The notes under the pieces are model-generated. The model was not told the DNA's origin, ran no database searches, and saw nothing but the letters and a program-made list of their open reading frames with translations. 64,000 bases of DNA from JANNPJ01 sp965200525 (GTDB taxonomy: Bacteria > Actinomycetota > Actinomycetes > Actinomycetales > Kineosporiaceae), in the NCBI GenBank assembly GCA_965200525.1, contig OZ241368.1:3224001-3288000 (forward strand), written 5' to 3'. The position numbers were made by a program, and so were the translations under genes. Numbering within the stretch: the first letter of the stretch is position 1; every line of letters starts with the position of its first letter. Of this stretch, positions 33,678 through 40,862 are shown in pieces.

Positions 33678-34691
33678 ATGGCGGACGTCGGGCGCCTGGC
33701 CGGGGTCTCGGCGTCCACCGTCTCGTTCGTGCTCAACCAGAACAGCGGGCAGACGATCAGCCCCGGCACCCGGGAGCGGGTGCTCGAGGCGGTGGCCCGG
33801 CTGGACTACCGGCCCAACCGGACCGCCCGGGGGCTGCGGACCCGCCGCACGGCCACGATCGGCCTGGTCACCGACGAGATCGCGGTCGAGCCCTACGCCG
33901 GCCTGACCATTCTCGGCGCGCACGAGGTGGTCTGGGCCCACGGCAGCCTGCTGCTGGTCGTGAACACCACCCGGGACCAGCGGATCGTCCGCGAGGTGAT
34001 CGACGAGCTGGTCGACCGGCCGGTCGACGCGATCCTGTTCGCGGTGATGGGCACCCGCCGGCTGGTCGTTCCGGACGCCCTCAAGGGGGTGCCGTCGCTG
34101 CTGGTCAACGGCTTCGCCCGGGCCGGTCTGCTGCCGGCCGTGCTGCCGGACGAGGTGGCCGGCGGCCGGAGCGCGACCGAGCTGCTGCTGCGGGCCGGGC
34201 ACCGGCGGATCGCCTACCTGACCGGCCGCACCCAGGCCTGGGCCACCCGGGCCCGGCTGCGCGGCTTCCAGCAGGCTTTGGAGCAGGCCGGTGTGCAGCC
34301 GGCCGACCAGGTGGTCCGGGCCGGCAACTACGGCGCCGACTCCGGCTACCAGCTGACCCGCGACCTGATCGCCGCGGGCGACCTGCCGACGGCGATCATG
34401 TGCGGCAACGACCGGATGGCGGTCGGCGCCTACCTGGCGCTGAGCGAGGCCGGCCTGCGGGTGCCGTGGGACATGTCCGTGGTCGGCTACGACGACCAGG
34501 TCGACCTGGCCGCCCGGATCCGCCCGGCCCTGTCCACCGTGCGGCTGCCGTACTACCAGATGGGCCGGTGGGCGGCCCAGCACGTGGTGTCCGGGACCAC
34601 CGGCCGGCTGCCGGCCCGCACCTACCTGCCCTGCCCGCCGGTGCCCCGGCAGTCCGTGACCTCGCCCCGACCGGAAGGAGCAATCCGATGA
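33678..34691 (+). CDS. LacI-family regulator, copy 1
   Basis: The 337-residue regulator has the N-terminal HTH (ADVGRLAGVSASTVSFVLN), hinge helix region (RPNRTARGLRTRRT) and a sugar-binding periplasmic-protein fold (ATIGLVTDEIAVEPYAG, CGNDRMAVGAYLALSEAGL, VVGYDDQVDLAARIRPALSTV). The HTH carries Phe where many family members have Arg (TVSF rather than TVSR). It starts almost at the first helix, ten residues shorter than its paralogue at 34945. As the fourth gene of the ABC operon it probably senses the imported sugar and represses the operon. Confidence 0.92.
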   Translation: MADVGRLAGVSASTVSFVLNQNSGQTISPGTRERVLEAVARLDYRPNRTARGLRTRRTATIGLVTDEIAVEPYAGLTILGAHEVVWAHGSLLLVVNTTRDQRIVREVIDELVDRPVDAILFAVMGTRRLVVPDALKGVPSLLVNGFARAGLLPAVLPDEVAGGRSATELLLRAGHRRIAYLTGRTQAWATRARLRGFQQALEQAGVQPADQVVRAGNYGADSGYQLTRDLIAAGDLPTAIMCGNDRMAVGAYLALSEAGLRVPWDMSVVGYDDQVDLAARIRPALSTVRLPYYQMGRWAAQHVVSGTTGRLPARTYLPCPPVPRQSVTSPRPEGAIR

Positions 34692-34909
34692 GCTCGACCG
34701 ACCGCAAGCCCGACCCCCGCGCCGCCGCGCCCGCCCGCCGGCCGAAATGGGGGGTCCGGACCCTGCTCTTCCTGATCCTGGCGGTGGCCGGCATTCTGGC
34801 CTCGAACGTGCAGGGGCACTACACCCTGCTCACCCTGATCGGGCTGGTAGTCGGGCTGGGCGGGGCCGCGGTGTGCAGCGTGCGGGGGCTGGCCACCCTT
34901 TCGGAGTAG
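34688..34909 (+). CDS. Small two-helix membrane protein
   Basis: Seventy-three residues from ATG 34688, seven bases after AAGGAG and overlapping the LacI stop as ATGA. A Pro/Arg-rich cytoplasmic start (DRKPDPRAAAPARRPKWG) precedes two hydrophobic helices (TLLFLILAVAGILA and LLTLIGLVVGLGGAAV). No family is recognised. It is sandwiched between the two LacI genes and coupled to the first. Confidence 0.75.
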   Translation: MSSTDRKPDPRAAAPARRPKWGVRTLLFLILAVAGILASNVQGHYTLLTLIGLVVGLGGAAVCSVRGLATLSE

Positions 34910-34944
34910 TCCGAGCGGCCCGTCCGGGCCAGTAGCCTGGGTGG

Positions 34945-35991
34945 ATGCTCAGAACGGGCAGCAGTGATTCCCGACCGACCGCCGCGGATGTCGGGCGCCT
35001 GGCCGGTGTCTCCCCGACCACGGTGTCGTTCGTGATCAACGACCGGCAGGACCAGTCGATCAGCGCGGCCACCCGGCAGCGGGTGCTGGACGCCATCCAG
35101 GAGCTGGGCTACCGCCCCAACCGGGCCGCCCAGGGGCTGCGCACCAAGCGTTCGGCCACGATCGGCTACGTCACCGACGAGGCCGCCGTCGACCCGTTCG
35201 CCGGCCGGGCGATCGCCGGCGCCCACGACTTCGCCCGGCGGCACCAGAGCATGCTGCTCGTCGTCCACACCAACCGCGACACCCGAACCCGCCGGGCCGC
35301 CATCGAGGACCTGCTCGACCGGCAGGTCGACGCGATCCTGTTCGCCGTGGTCGGCACCCGCCGGGTGATCCTGCCCGAGATCATCGTGAAGGTGCCGGCC
35401 GTGCTGGTGAACTGCTTCACCGCCCAGTCGTCCCTGGTCAGCCTGCTGCCGACGGTCCTGCCGGACGAGGAGGGCGGCGGCTACACAGCCGCCCGGGCCC
35501 TGCTCGACGCCGGCCACCGCAAGATCGCGCTGCTGCCGGGCAAGACCGGTTCCTGGGCCACCCGGGCCCGGCTCAAGGGCATCCGCCGGGCGCTGACCGA
35601 GTTCGGCGTCGACCTCGGCGACGTCCCGGTGCGGCACGGCAACTACCGGGCCGACTCCGGCTACGAGCTGACCCGGGCCCTGCTGGCCGCCGGCCCCCGG
35701 CCGACCGCGCTGCTCTGCGGCAACGACCGGATGGCGTTTGGGGCCTACCTGGCCCTGGGCGAGGCCGGACTGCGCATCCCGGACGACATCTCGGTGATGG
35801 GCTTCGACGACCAGGACCAGCTGGCCTCCGACATCCGGCCGGCCCTGTCGACCGTGCGGCTGCCCTACTACGAGATGGGCTCGTGGGCGGCCGAGCAGCT
35901 GTTCCCCCGCACCCAGTCGCCGGAGATCGGCCCGGTCCACCTGCCCTGCCCGCTGGTGCTGCGCGACTCCATCGCCCCACCGGCCGCCTGA
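34945..35991 (+). CDS. LacI-family regulator, copy 2
   Basis: The 348-residue protein is a clear paralogue of the 33678 gene along its whole length (ADVGRLAGVSPTTVSFVIN, YRPNRAAQGLRTKRSATIG, VDAILFAVVGTRR, WATRARLKG, CGNDRMAFGAYLALGEAGL, RPALSTVRLPYYEMGSWAA). The ligand region differs more (LVNCFTAQSSLVSLLPTVLPDEE against LVNGFARAGLLPAVLPDEV), suggesting a different effector after duplication. The start at ATG 34945 includes ten residues before the HTH. Confidence 0.92.
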   Translation: MLRTGSSDSRPTAADVGRLAGVSPTTVSFVINDRQDQSISAATRQRVLDAIQELGYRPNRAAQGLRTKRSATIGYVTDEAAVDPFAGRAIAGAHDFARRHQSMLLVVHTNRDTRTRRAAIEDLLDRQVDAILFAVVGTRRVILPEIIVKVPAVLVNCFTAQSSLVSLLPTVLPDEEGGGYTAARALLDAGHRKIALLPGKTGSWATRARLKGIRRALTEFGVDLGDVPVRHGNYRADSGYELTRALLAAGPRPTALLCGNDRMAFGAYLALGEAGLRIPDDISVMGFDDQDQLASDIRPALSTVRLPYYEMGSWAAEQLFPRTQSPEIGPVHLPCPLVLRDSIAPPAA

Positions 35992-36056
35992 ACCCGCACC
36001 GGCCGACGTCCGAAACATCCAAGACGGCGCCGGGACGCCGGGCTAGCGTCGACGTC

Positions 36057-36446
36057 ATGAAGCTACGACCTGCACTCATCGAACTGGTGGTCGCGGACAT
36101 GCCGGCCACCCTCGCCTTCTACCGGCTGCTGGGCCTGGACCTACCGGCCGCGGCCGACACCGAGGCCCATGTGGACGTTGACCTCGGCGGCCTGCACCTG
36201 GCCTTCGACACCGAGGACGTGATCAGGTCCTTCGACCCGGGCTGGACCCGGCCCGCTGGCGGTCACCGGGTGGCCCTGGCCTTCGGCTGCGACAGCCCGG
36301 CCGAGGTCGACGCGGCCTGGAAGGAGATCGTGGCCGCCGGGTACGAGGGGCACCTCGAGCCCTGGGACGCGCCGTGGGGGATGCGCTACGCCGTGGTGCA
36401 CGACCCCAACGGGAACGCGATCGACCTGTTCGCCGACCTCAGCTGA
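36057..36446 (+). CDS. VOC-family (glyoxalase-like) protein
   Basis: A 129-residue single VOC domain: LRPALIELVVADMPATLAFYRLL at the start, HVDVDLGGLHLAFD, and MRYAVVHDPNGNAIDLFADL at the end with the conserved metal-ligand Glu position occupied by Asp (IDLF). Such proteins include glyoxalases, dioxygenases and antibiotic-binding proteins; the substrate cannot be told. ATG 36057 lacks a strong ribosome site. Its 3' end overlaps the convergent AraC gene by eight bases. Confidence 0.87.
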   Translation: MKLRPALIELVVADMPATLAFYRLLGLDLPAAADTEAHVDVDLGGLHLAFDTEDVIRSFDPGWTRPAGGHRVALAFGCDSPAEVDAAWKEIVAAGYEGHLEPWDAPWGMRYAVVHDPNGNAIDLFADLS

Positions 36447-37128
36447 GCTCGGCCAGCAGGCGGGTCGGCGTCGTCCCGGTCAGTTCACGCACCTCGCGGT
36501 TGAGGTGGGCCTGGTCGTAATAGCCCCCGCCGGCGGCCACCTCGGCCAGCGGGCGGTGGGCCCGGACCTCGTCCAGGGCCCGCCCCAGCCGCAGGATCCG
36601 GGTCAGAGTGCGCGGCCCGTAGCCGAACAGGGACTGGCACCGGCGGTTCAGCTGGCGAGCGCCGAGGCCGACCTGGTCGGCCATGGTGGCCACGGACCGG
36701 CCGGCGGCGGCCATCGAGACGACGGCCGGTCCGAGCGGGTCGACCGGGTGATCGGCGGCCCGGGCGGTGAGCCAGCTCTGCAGGGCCCGCTCCGGCCCGG
36801 CCGCGACCTGCTCGGCCAGTTCGCGGGCCGGCCGGGCCGCCCAGAGGTCGGCCAGGTCGACGGTCCGATCGCGGAGCTCGTCGGCGGGGTGGCCGAGCAG
36901 CGACGGGCCGAGGCCGGCGGAGAAGCGCAGGGCGGCCGAGCGGGACGCCGCGGGGAGGGTCAGACGACGAGTCGCCGTGTCCGGGCCGGCCACCAGGAGG
37001 CGCTCGCCGTCCCAGATCAGGTCGAGGCAACCGTCGGGCAGGATCACCGCCGGGCTCGGCACGGGCCCGGCCTGCTGCTGCCAGAAGACGGCCTCAGGCA
37101 CCGGTGTCGGGTGCTCCCGATAGGTCAC
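36439..37128 (-). CDS. AraC-family transcriptional regulator
   Basis: The 229-residue regulator starts, in my reading, at GTG 37128 (VTYREHPTPVPEAVFW, the normal start of this family); a GTG at 37191 would add 21 residues. Residues 1-~110 are the DUF6597-type sensor (AVILPDGCLDLIWDGERLLVAGPDT) and the C-terminus holds two HTHs (VATMADQVGLGARQLNRRCQSLFGYGP, LAEVAAGGGYYDQAHLNREVREL). Its partner may be the VOC gene, which converges on it with overlapping ends; this pairing is common but regulation is not shown. Confidence 0.88.
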   Translation of the reverse strand: MTYREHPTPVPEAVFWQQQAGPVPSPAVILPDGCLDLIWDGERLLVAGPDTATRRLTLPAASRSAALRFSAGLGPSLLGHPADELRDRTVDLADLWAARPARELAEQVAAGPERALQSWLTARAADHPVDPLGPAVVSMAAAGRSVATMADQVGLGARQLNRRCQSLFGYGPRTLTRILRLGRALDEVRAHRPLAEVAAGGGYYDQAHLNREVRELTGTTPTRLLAELS

Positions 37129-37170
37129 CGATCCAGCGTACCGATCGCCACCGGTTGTCGCCCGGGCGAA

Positions 37171-37236
37171 CGGTCCGGCCTGGTCAGACACGGTCCGGCT
37201 TGGTCAAACTCGGTCCGCCCGGTCAGACACGGTCAG
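37171..37236 (-). repeat. 20-bp tandem repeat, about three copies
   Basis: CGGTCCGGCCTGGTCAGACA (37171-37190) is followed by variants at 37191-37210 and 37211-37229 and a partial CGGTCAGG to 37236. The last piece holds the TGA stop (37235-37233) of the neighbouring minus-strand gene, so copies of the stop context extend downstream of it. Confidence 0.8.
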
Positions 37237-37697
37237 GCGCGGATGTCGACCATTCCGCCCTGGCTGCGGCGACCCAGGAAGTACAGGCCGTCGGCCAGGT
37301 TCTTCTTGGTCAGCGGCCGGGCCAGCGAACCCGGGCCGGCGTAGTTCGGGAACGCGTCCCAGACCCCCCGCAGGTAGCTGCTGGTCACCTCGACGCCGGC
37401 GGGCAGCCGGCCGGTGGTGCGGTCACCGACGAGGACGGCGACGAAGCCGGCCGCCTCACCGGACACGCCGTCCCGGTCGGAGCCGGTCAGCGCGAGCGGG
37501 CCGAACATGGCGTCGATGATGTCGCGGTCACCGGCGGTCAGGGACGACAGGCCGGACAGGCCGGAGACGTCGGAGCCGGCCGGGCGCGGAAGATCGGAAC
37601 GGGTGGGCCGATGGCCGGCCTGGCCGTCCGCAGGCAGTACGGCGGCGGAGAACATCAGCGCCGGGTTGCTGACTGAGCGGATACTCAACGAAACCAC
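37233..37697 (-). CDS. Protein of unknown function, 154 residues
   Basis: Starts at GTG 37697 or TTG 37688 (GGGGTGG precedes the latter). No signal peptide, membrane helix or known domain is visible. The middle has SSLTAGDRDIIDAMFGPLAL and the C-terminus SYLRGVWDAFPNYAGPGSL then YFLGRRSQGGMVDIRA, a helical, compact-looking sequence. Codon third positions are strongly GC, supporting coding. It is alone on its strand between the AraC gene and the beta-helix gene's terminator. Confidence 0.65.
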   Translation of the reverse strand: MVSLSIRSVSNPALMFSAAVLPADGQAGHRPTRSDLPRPAGSDVSGLSGLSSLTAGDRDIIDAMFGPLALTGSDRDGVSGEAAGFVAVLVGDRTTGRLPAGVEVTSSYLRGVWDAFPNYAGPGSLARPLTKKNLADGLYFLGRRSQGGMVDIRA

Positions 37698-37777
37698 CCC
37701 GAGTGGAGAAGGAAACGATCTTCACCGGTCTGTCGGCCCGCCGATCGGGTGACTTGAGCCTTGACAAGCACCAAAGA

Positions 37778-37813
37778 GCCGGCCGGTGCGAATGGTGATT
37801 CGCACCGGCCGGC
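37778..37813 (-). terminator. 16-bp hairpin terminator of the beta-helix gene
   Basis: GCCGGCCGGTGCGAAT (37778-37793) pairs exactly with ATTCGCACCGGCCGGC (37798-37813) around GGTG, about 70 bases beyond the stop of the 37884-40388 gene. Confidence 0.87.
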
Positions 37814-37816
37814 CGG

Positions 37817-37846
37817 GTTCGATCAGGTTCGATCAGGTTCGATCTG
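37817..37846. repeat. Decamer GGTTCGATCA repeated three times
   Basis: GGTTCGATCA at 37817-37826 and 37827-37836 and GGTTCGATCT at 37837-37846, lying between the stop codon of the beta-helix gene and its terminator. Confidence 0.85.
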
Positions 37847-37883
37847 AGTGGATCAGGTCGGACGGGGTGCGGTCAGGACGGCG

Positions 37884-40388
37884 TCACGGGTAGTCGGTGA
37901 CGGTGGTCGGGGTGGAGTTGGTCGGCGTGATCGCTCCGGTGTCGTTGATGACGTGGGTGATCGTGCCGTTGTTGCCGAGGCTGACCGTGGACAGGTCGTG
38001 CATCTTGACCCCGGCCGCGTTCGGCACCTCGAAGGCGTGGGCCAGGTTCACGGTCGGGTCGACCGCGAAGTAGCAGTAGCTGCCCAGCCCCCAGGCCTCA
38101 TGGCTGGTCACGTCGTCGGCGACCTTGTAGGCGGCGTAACCGTCCTGGGTGCCGTCCTTCCAGGCGGCCTGGTTCGGGACGTCGTAGGCCTTTTCGTTCT
38201 GGTAGAAGATCGTCTCGCCGCCGTTGCCGTTCCAGAGCACGTCGTTCTTCTCGAAGTGCTCGACGAACAGGCCGGTGGCCAGCACGTTGTCGCCGTTGAC
38301 GATCATTCCGTAGTCGGCGGTGTTGATGTTCCAGCCGGTGGGCGAGACGCCGTGGTCGGCGCGCCAGGCCCAGATGTGGTCGACGATGGTGTTGTTGCTG
38401 TTGACGACCAGGCTGTTGGTGGCCTTGCCGGCGACGGCGCCGCCGATCCGGAAGAACACGTCCTGCACGGTGGTCGGGTCGGCGGCGTGGTTCGCCGACG
38501 ATCCGGCCTGGCCGATGGTCAGCAGGGTGTTGGAGTTGGTGGTTCCGGCGTCGAACAGCAGGCCGGCCAGCTTGACGCCGTCCACGTCGGCGACGTTCAC
38601 GCCGTTGACCCCGTTGTCGGGGATCAGGGTGGCCAGGCCGACGCCGAGCAGGACGGTGTTGGCCCGGGTGACGTTGATCGTCTCCGAGAGGTGATAGATG
38701 CCCGGGGTGAAGAAGACGTTCAGGCCCTGGGCCAGCGCCTGGTTGATCTTCGCGGCGCCGTCAGCGGGCTTGGCCACGAAGAACTGGCTCATCGGGATCG
38801 ACGAGCCGGCCGTCGTCCCGCTCGCCCACGACGTTCCCTTGGAGTCGGTCCGCAGCGAGGGCACGAAGACCCGGTACTTGCCGGCGTCGTCCACGTAGAG
38901 GAAGGGCTTCTCCCGGGAGACCGGGGTGGTATCCAGCGTGGTGTAGGCCGGCTTCGGGAACGACTGGGCCGGAGCGCCGCTCACGCCTGAGAACACCATG
39001 TTCCAGTTCGAGCCCTCCCAGCTGCCGAAGTCGCTGTCGCGGGAGTACCACTGCTGCTGGGACGCCGAGGACACCTTGCCGTCGATCTTGGAGTCGGCGA
39101 TGTACCCGCCCGAGGCCCAGCCGTAGCTGGCCGGGAACACGTCGAGGTTGCCCTTGACGTGGATCCGCCGGAACGGCGCGGCCTGGGCGACGGCCCAGCG
39201 GTCGGAGCCGCCGGTCGGCTTGATGGCCAGGTTCTCGACCGAGCGCCAGAAGTTCTGGGTGGCGTTGCCGGCGTCGGAGGCGTTGAACGCGTCGACCGTG
39301 ACGCCCCCGTTGATCTGGGTGTCGTCCGGGCTCAGGCCGAGCCCGAGAACGGAGGTGTTGAAGCCGACGTTGGCGTAGGTGTTGTCATACGTGCCGGGCT
39401 TGAAGAAGAACGCATCCCGGCGAGTGCCGAACTGTGCGCTGTTGGTGTCCTTCTGCGCGTCGAAGGCCTCGTTCAAGGAGGTCTGCACGGTGGTGGTCGG
39501 CATCGACGGGTCGAAGACGTGGACGTTCGGGCCGAAGTCCGGGGTGTCGGACGTCTCGATGCCGCCGGTACCGGTCCCCGGATCGGTGGGGGCGGCCGTG
39601 GTCGGCGTCGGGTCCCCGGTGGCCGGGTCGCTCGGGGTGGCCGTGGTGGGCGCGTCGCTGGGAGCGGCGGTGGTCGGGCCGGCGGTGGTCGGGGCGTCGC
39701 TGGGGGCAGCGGTGGTGGGCCCGTCGCTCGGGGCGGCGATGGTGGGGCCGGCGGTGGTCGGGGCGTCGCTGGGGGCGGCGGTGGTGGGCCCGTCGCTCGG
39801 GGCGGCGGTGGTCGGGGCGTCGCTGGGAGCGGCCGTGGTCGGGGTCGCGCTCGGGGTGGTCACCGGACCGCCGGCGCCGGGGGTGCCGAACACCTGGAAC
39901 TCCCACAACGAGAAGCCCCAGCCGGTGCCGCGCTCGCCGCCGTCCAACCGGACGTACCGGCCCTTGCCGGTGACGTCGAGGGTGTCGGTGCCGCCCTTGC
40001 CGTTCTTGGTCGTGTAGATCGGCGTCCAGTCCTCGCCGTTGTTCGACGTCTCGATCGAGAAGGACTTGCCGTAGGCCGTTTCCCAGTCGAGCACGACCTT
40101 GGTGATCGTGGCGTTCGAGCCGAGGTCGACCTGGAGCCACTGCGGGTCGCTGAAGGCGCTGGACCAGCGGGTCTTGAGGTCGCCGTCCACCGCTCGGGAC
40201 GCGGCCCAGTAGTCACCCTCGATGGAGGACGCGGTCGCGGTCTTGCCCTCGGAGAGCAGGGTGTCGGCGGCATGGGCCGAACCGGCGACGAAGGTGAGAG
40301 AACCGGTGCAGAGGGCGACCATCACCCCCATTCCGGTGAGCCCGCGGACGCGGCTTTTTCGAGTGGACATGAACGAACGGGGAGACAT
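37884..40388 (-). CDS. Large secreted discoidin (F5/8 type C) plus beta-helix glycan enzyme
   Basis: The 834-residue protein starts at ATG 40388, five bases after AAGGAG. A long signal peptide ends near GSAHA; residues ~42-165 are an F5/8 type C binding domain (ADTLLSEGKTATASSIEGDY, TRWSSAFSDPQWLQVDLG). A linker of nonapeptide repeats (TTAAPSDAP/TTAAPSDGP) spans ~175-265. The rest is a right-handed beta-helix (VHVFDPSMPTTTVQTSLNEA, VGLATLIPDNGVNGVNVADV, NTIVDHIWAWRADHG, GLFVEHFEKNDVLWNGN). This resembles GH55-like exo-beta-1,3-glucanases and pectate-lyase-like helices, so an extracellular glycan hydrolase is likely, but the exact family is uncertain. Its discoidin domain is closely similar to that of the divergent 40863 gene, suggesting they bind the same substrate. 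Confidence 0.87.
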   Translation of the reverse strand: MSPRSFMSTRKSRVRGLTGMGVMVALCTGSLTFVAGSAHAADTLLSEGKTATASSIEGDYWAASRAVDGDLKTRWSSAFSDPQWLQVDLGSNATITKVVLDWETAYGKSFSIETSNNGEDWTPIYTTKNGKGGTDTLDVTGKGRYVRLDGGERGTGWGFSLWEFQVFGTPGAGGPVTTPSATPTTAAPSDAPTTAAPSDGPTTAAPSDAPTTAGPTIAAPSDGPTTAAPSDAPTTAGPTTAAPSDAPTTATPSDPATGDPTPTTAAPTDPGTGTGGIETSDTPDFGPNVHVFDPSMPTTTVQTSLNEAFDAQKDTNSAQFGTRRDAFFFKPGTYDNTYANVGFNTSVLGLGLSPDDTQINGGVTVDAFNASDAGNATQNFWRSVENLAIKPTGGSDRWAVAQAAPFRRIHVKGNLDVFPASYGWASGGYIADSKIDGKVSSASQQQWYSRDSDFGSWEGSNWNMVFSGVSGAPAQSFPKPAYTTLDTTPVSREKPFLYVDDAGKYRVFVPSLRTDSKGTSWASGTTAGSSIPMSQFFVAKPADGAAKINQALAQGLNVFFTPGIYHLSETINVTRANTVLLGVGLATLIPDNGVNGVNVADVDGVKLAGLLFDAGTTNSNTLLTIGQAGSSANHAADPTTVQDVFFRIGGAVAGKATNSLVVNSNNTIVDHIWAWRADHGVSPTGWNINTADYGMIVNGDNVLATGLFVEHFEKNDVLWNGNGGETIFYQNEKAYDVPNQAAWKDGTQDGYAAYKVADDVTSHEAWGLGSYCYFAVDPTVNLAHAFEVPNAAGVKMHDLSTVSLGNNGTITHVINDTGAITPTNSTPTTVTDYP
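39641..39850 (-). repeat. Coding repeat for Thr/Ala/Pro/Ser linker
   Basis: Alternating 27- and 15-base units encode TTAAPSDAP, TTAAPSDGP and TTAGP in the linker of the beta-helix enzyme. Near-identical units (for example the two GTGGTGGGCCCGTCGCTCGG copies) indicate recent duplication, so linker length may vary between strains. Confidence 0.85.
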
Positions 40389-40615
40389 CAAAACTCCTTA
40401 ATAAATGACTTGTTCGAGGTGGGTCGGCGGGGCGGAAGAATCGATCGCTCCGCGGCCCGCGAAGCTGTGGCAGATTCTTTTCCGCCGAAGGTGAACCAAA
40501 GTGGCCGCTCATCCGTGTGGCGACGACTGGCGGTGGCCGGGTTGGCGCCTGGCCTGGTCGGCCATGGTCTCGGCAAGGTTGTCGCCACCTTCTTCGGAAT
40601 CGGCTGTCGCGTGCG

Positions 40616-40629
40616 GGAGAGCGCTCTCC
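40616..40629. promoter_or_regulatory. LacI-type operator GGAGAGCGCTCTCC, copy 1
   Basis: A perfect 14-base palindrome with central CG, the shape of LacI-family operators such as the CebR/CelR box TGGGAGCGCTCCCA. It is identical to the copy at 40821. Confidence 0.8.
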
Positions 40630-40820
40630 TGAGCTTCAGGGTCTTGATGCCCGATGTCAATCCCGACCCCCTTGTGGAGCTTGCCCCGATCCCTGTTCAT
40701 TGTGGCCAACATTGTGGTCCAACGGGCGGGCCCAATTTGCTGGGCCCGGAAAGTTGGGCCCTTGTCATGAGCTCCGGCGGCGGCAAACGTTTGACAGTCC
40801 AATAGTCGGTGCATACGTTC

Positions 40821-40834
40821 GGAGAGCGCTCTCC
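40821..40834. promoter_or_regulatory. LacI-type operator GGAGAGCGCTCTCC, copy 2
   Basis: Identical to copy 1, 205 bases away centre to centre, and 28 bases before the TTG start at 40863, where it could overlap the promoter or early transcript. Confidence 0.8.
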
Positions 40835-40862
40835 CGAGCTGCCACCTCACGAAGGAGTCACC

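Larger units (their letters stand above)
40389..40862. promoter_or_regulatory. 474-bp divergent control region of two glycan-enzyme genes
   Basis: No gene is supportable here. It holds the promoters of the beta-helix gene (left) and the GH16-type gene (right) and two identical 14-base operators at 40616 and 40821, one nearer the middle and one 42 bases before the right-hand start. AT-rich patches (AATTTGCTGGGCCC, TTCTTTTCCG) lie between them. Confidence 0.75.
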
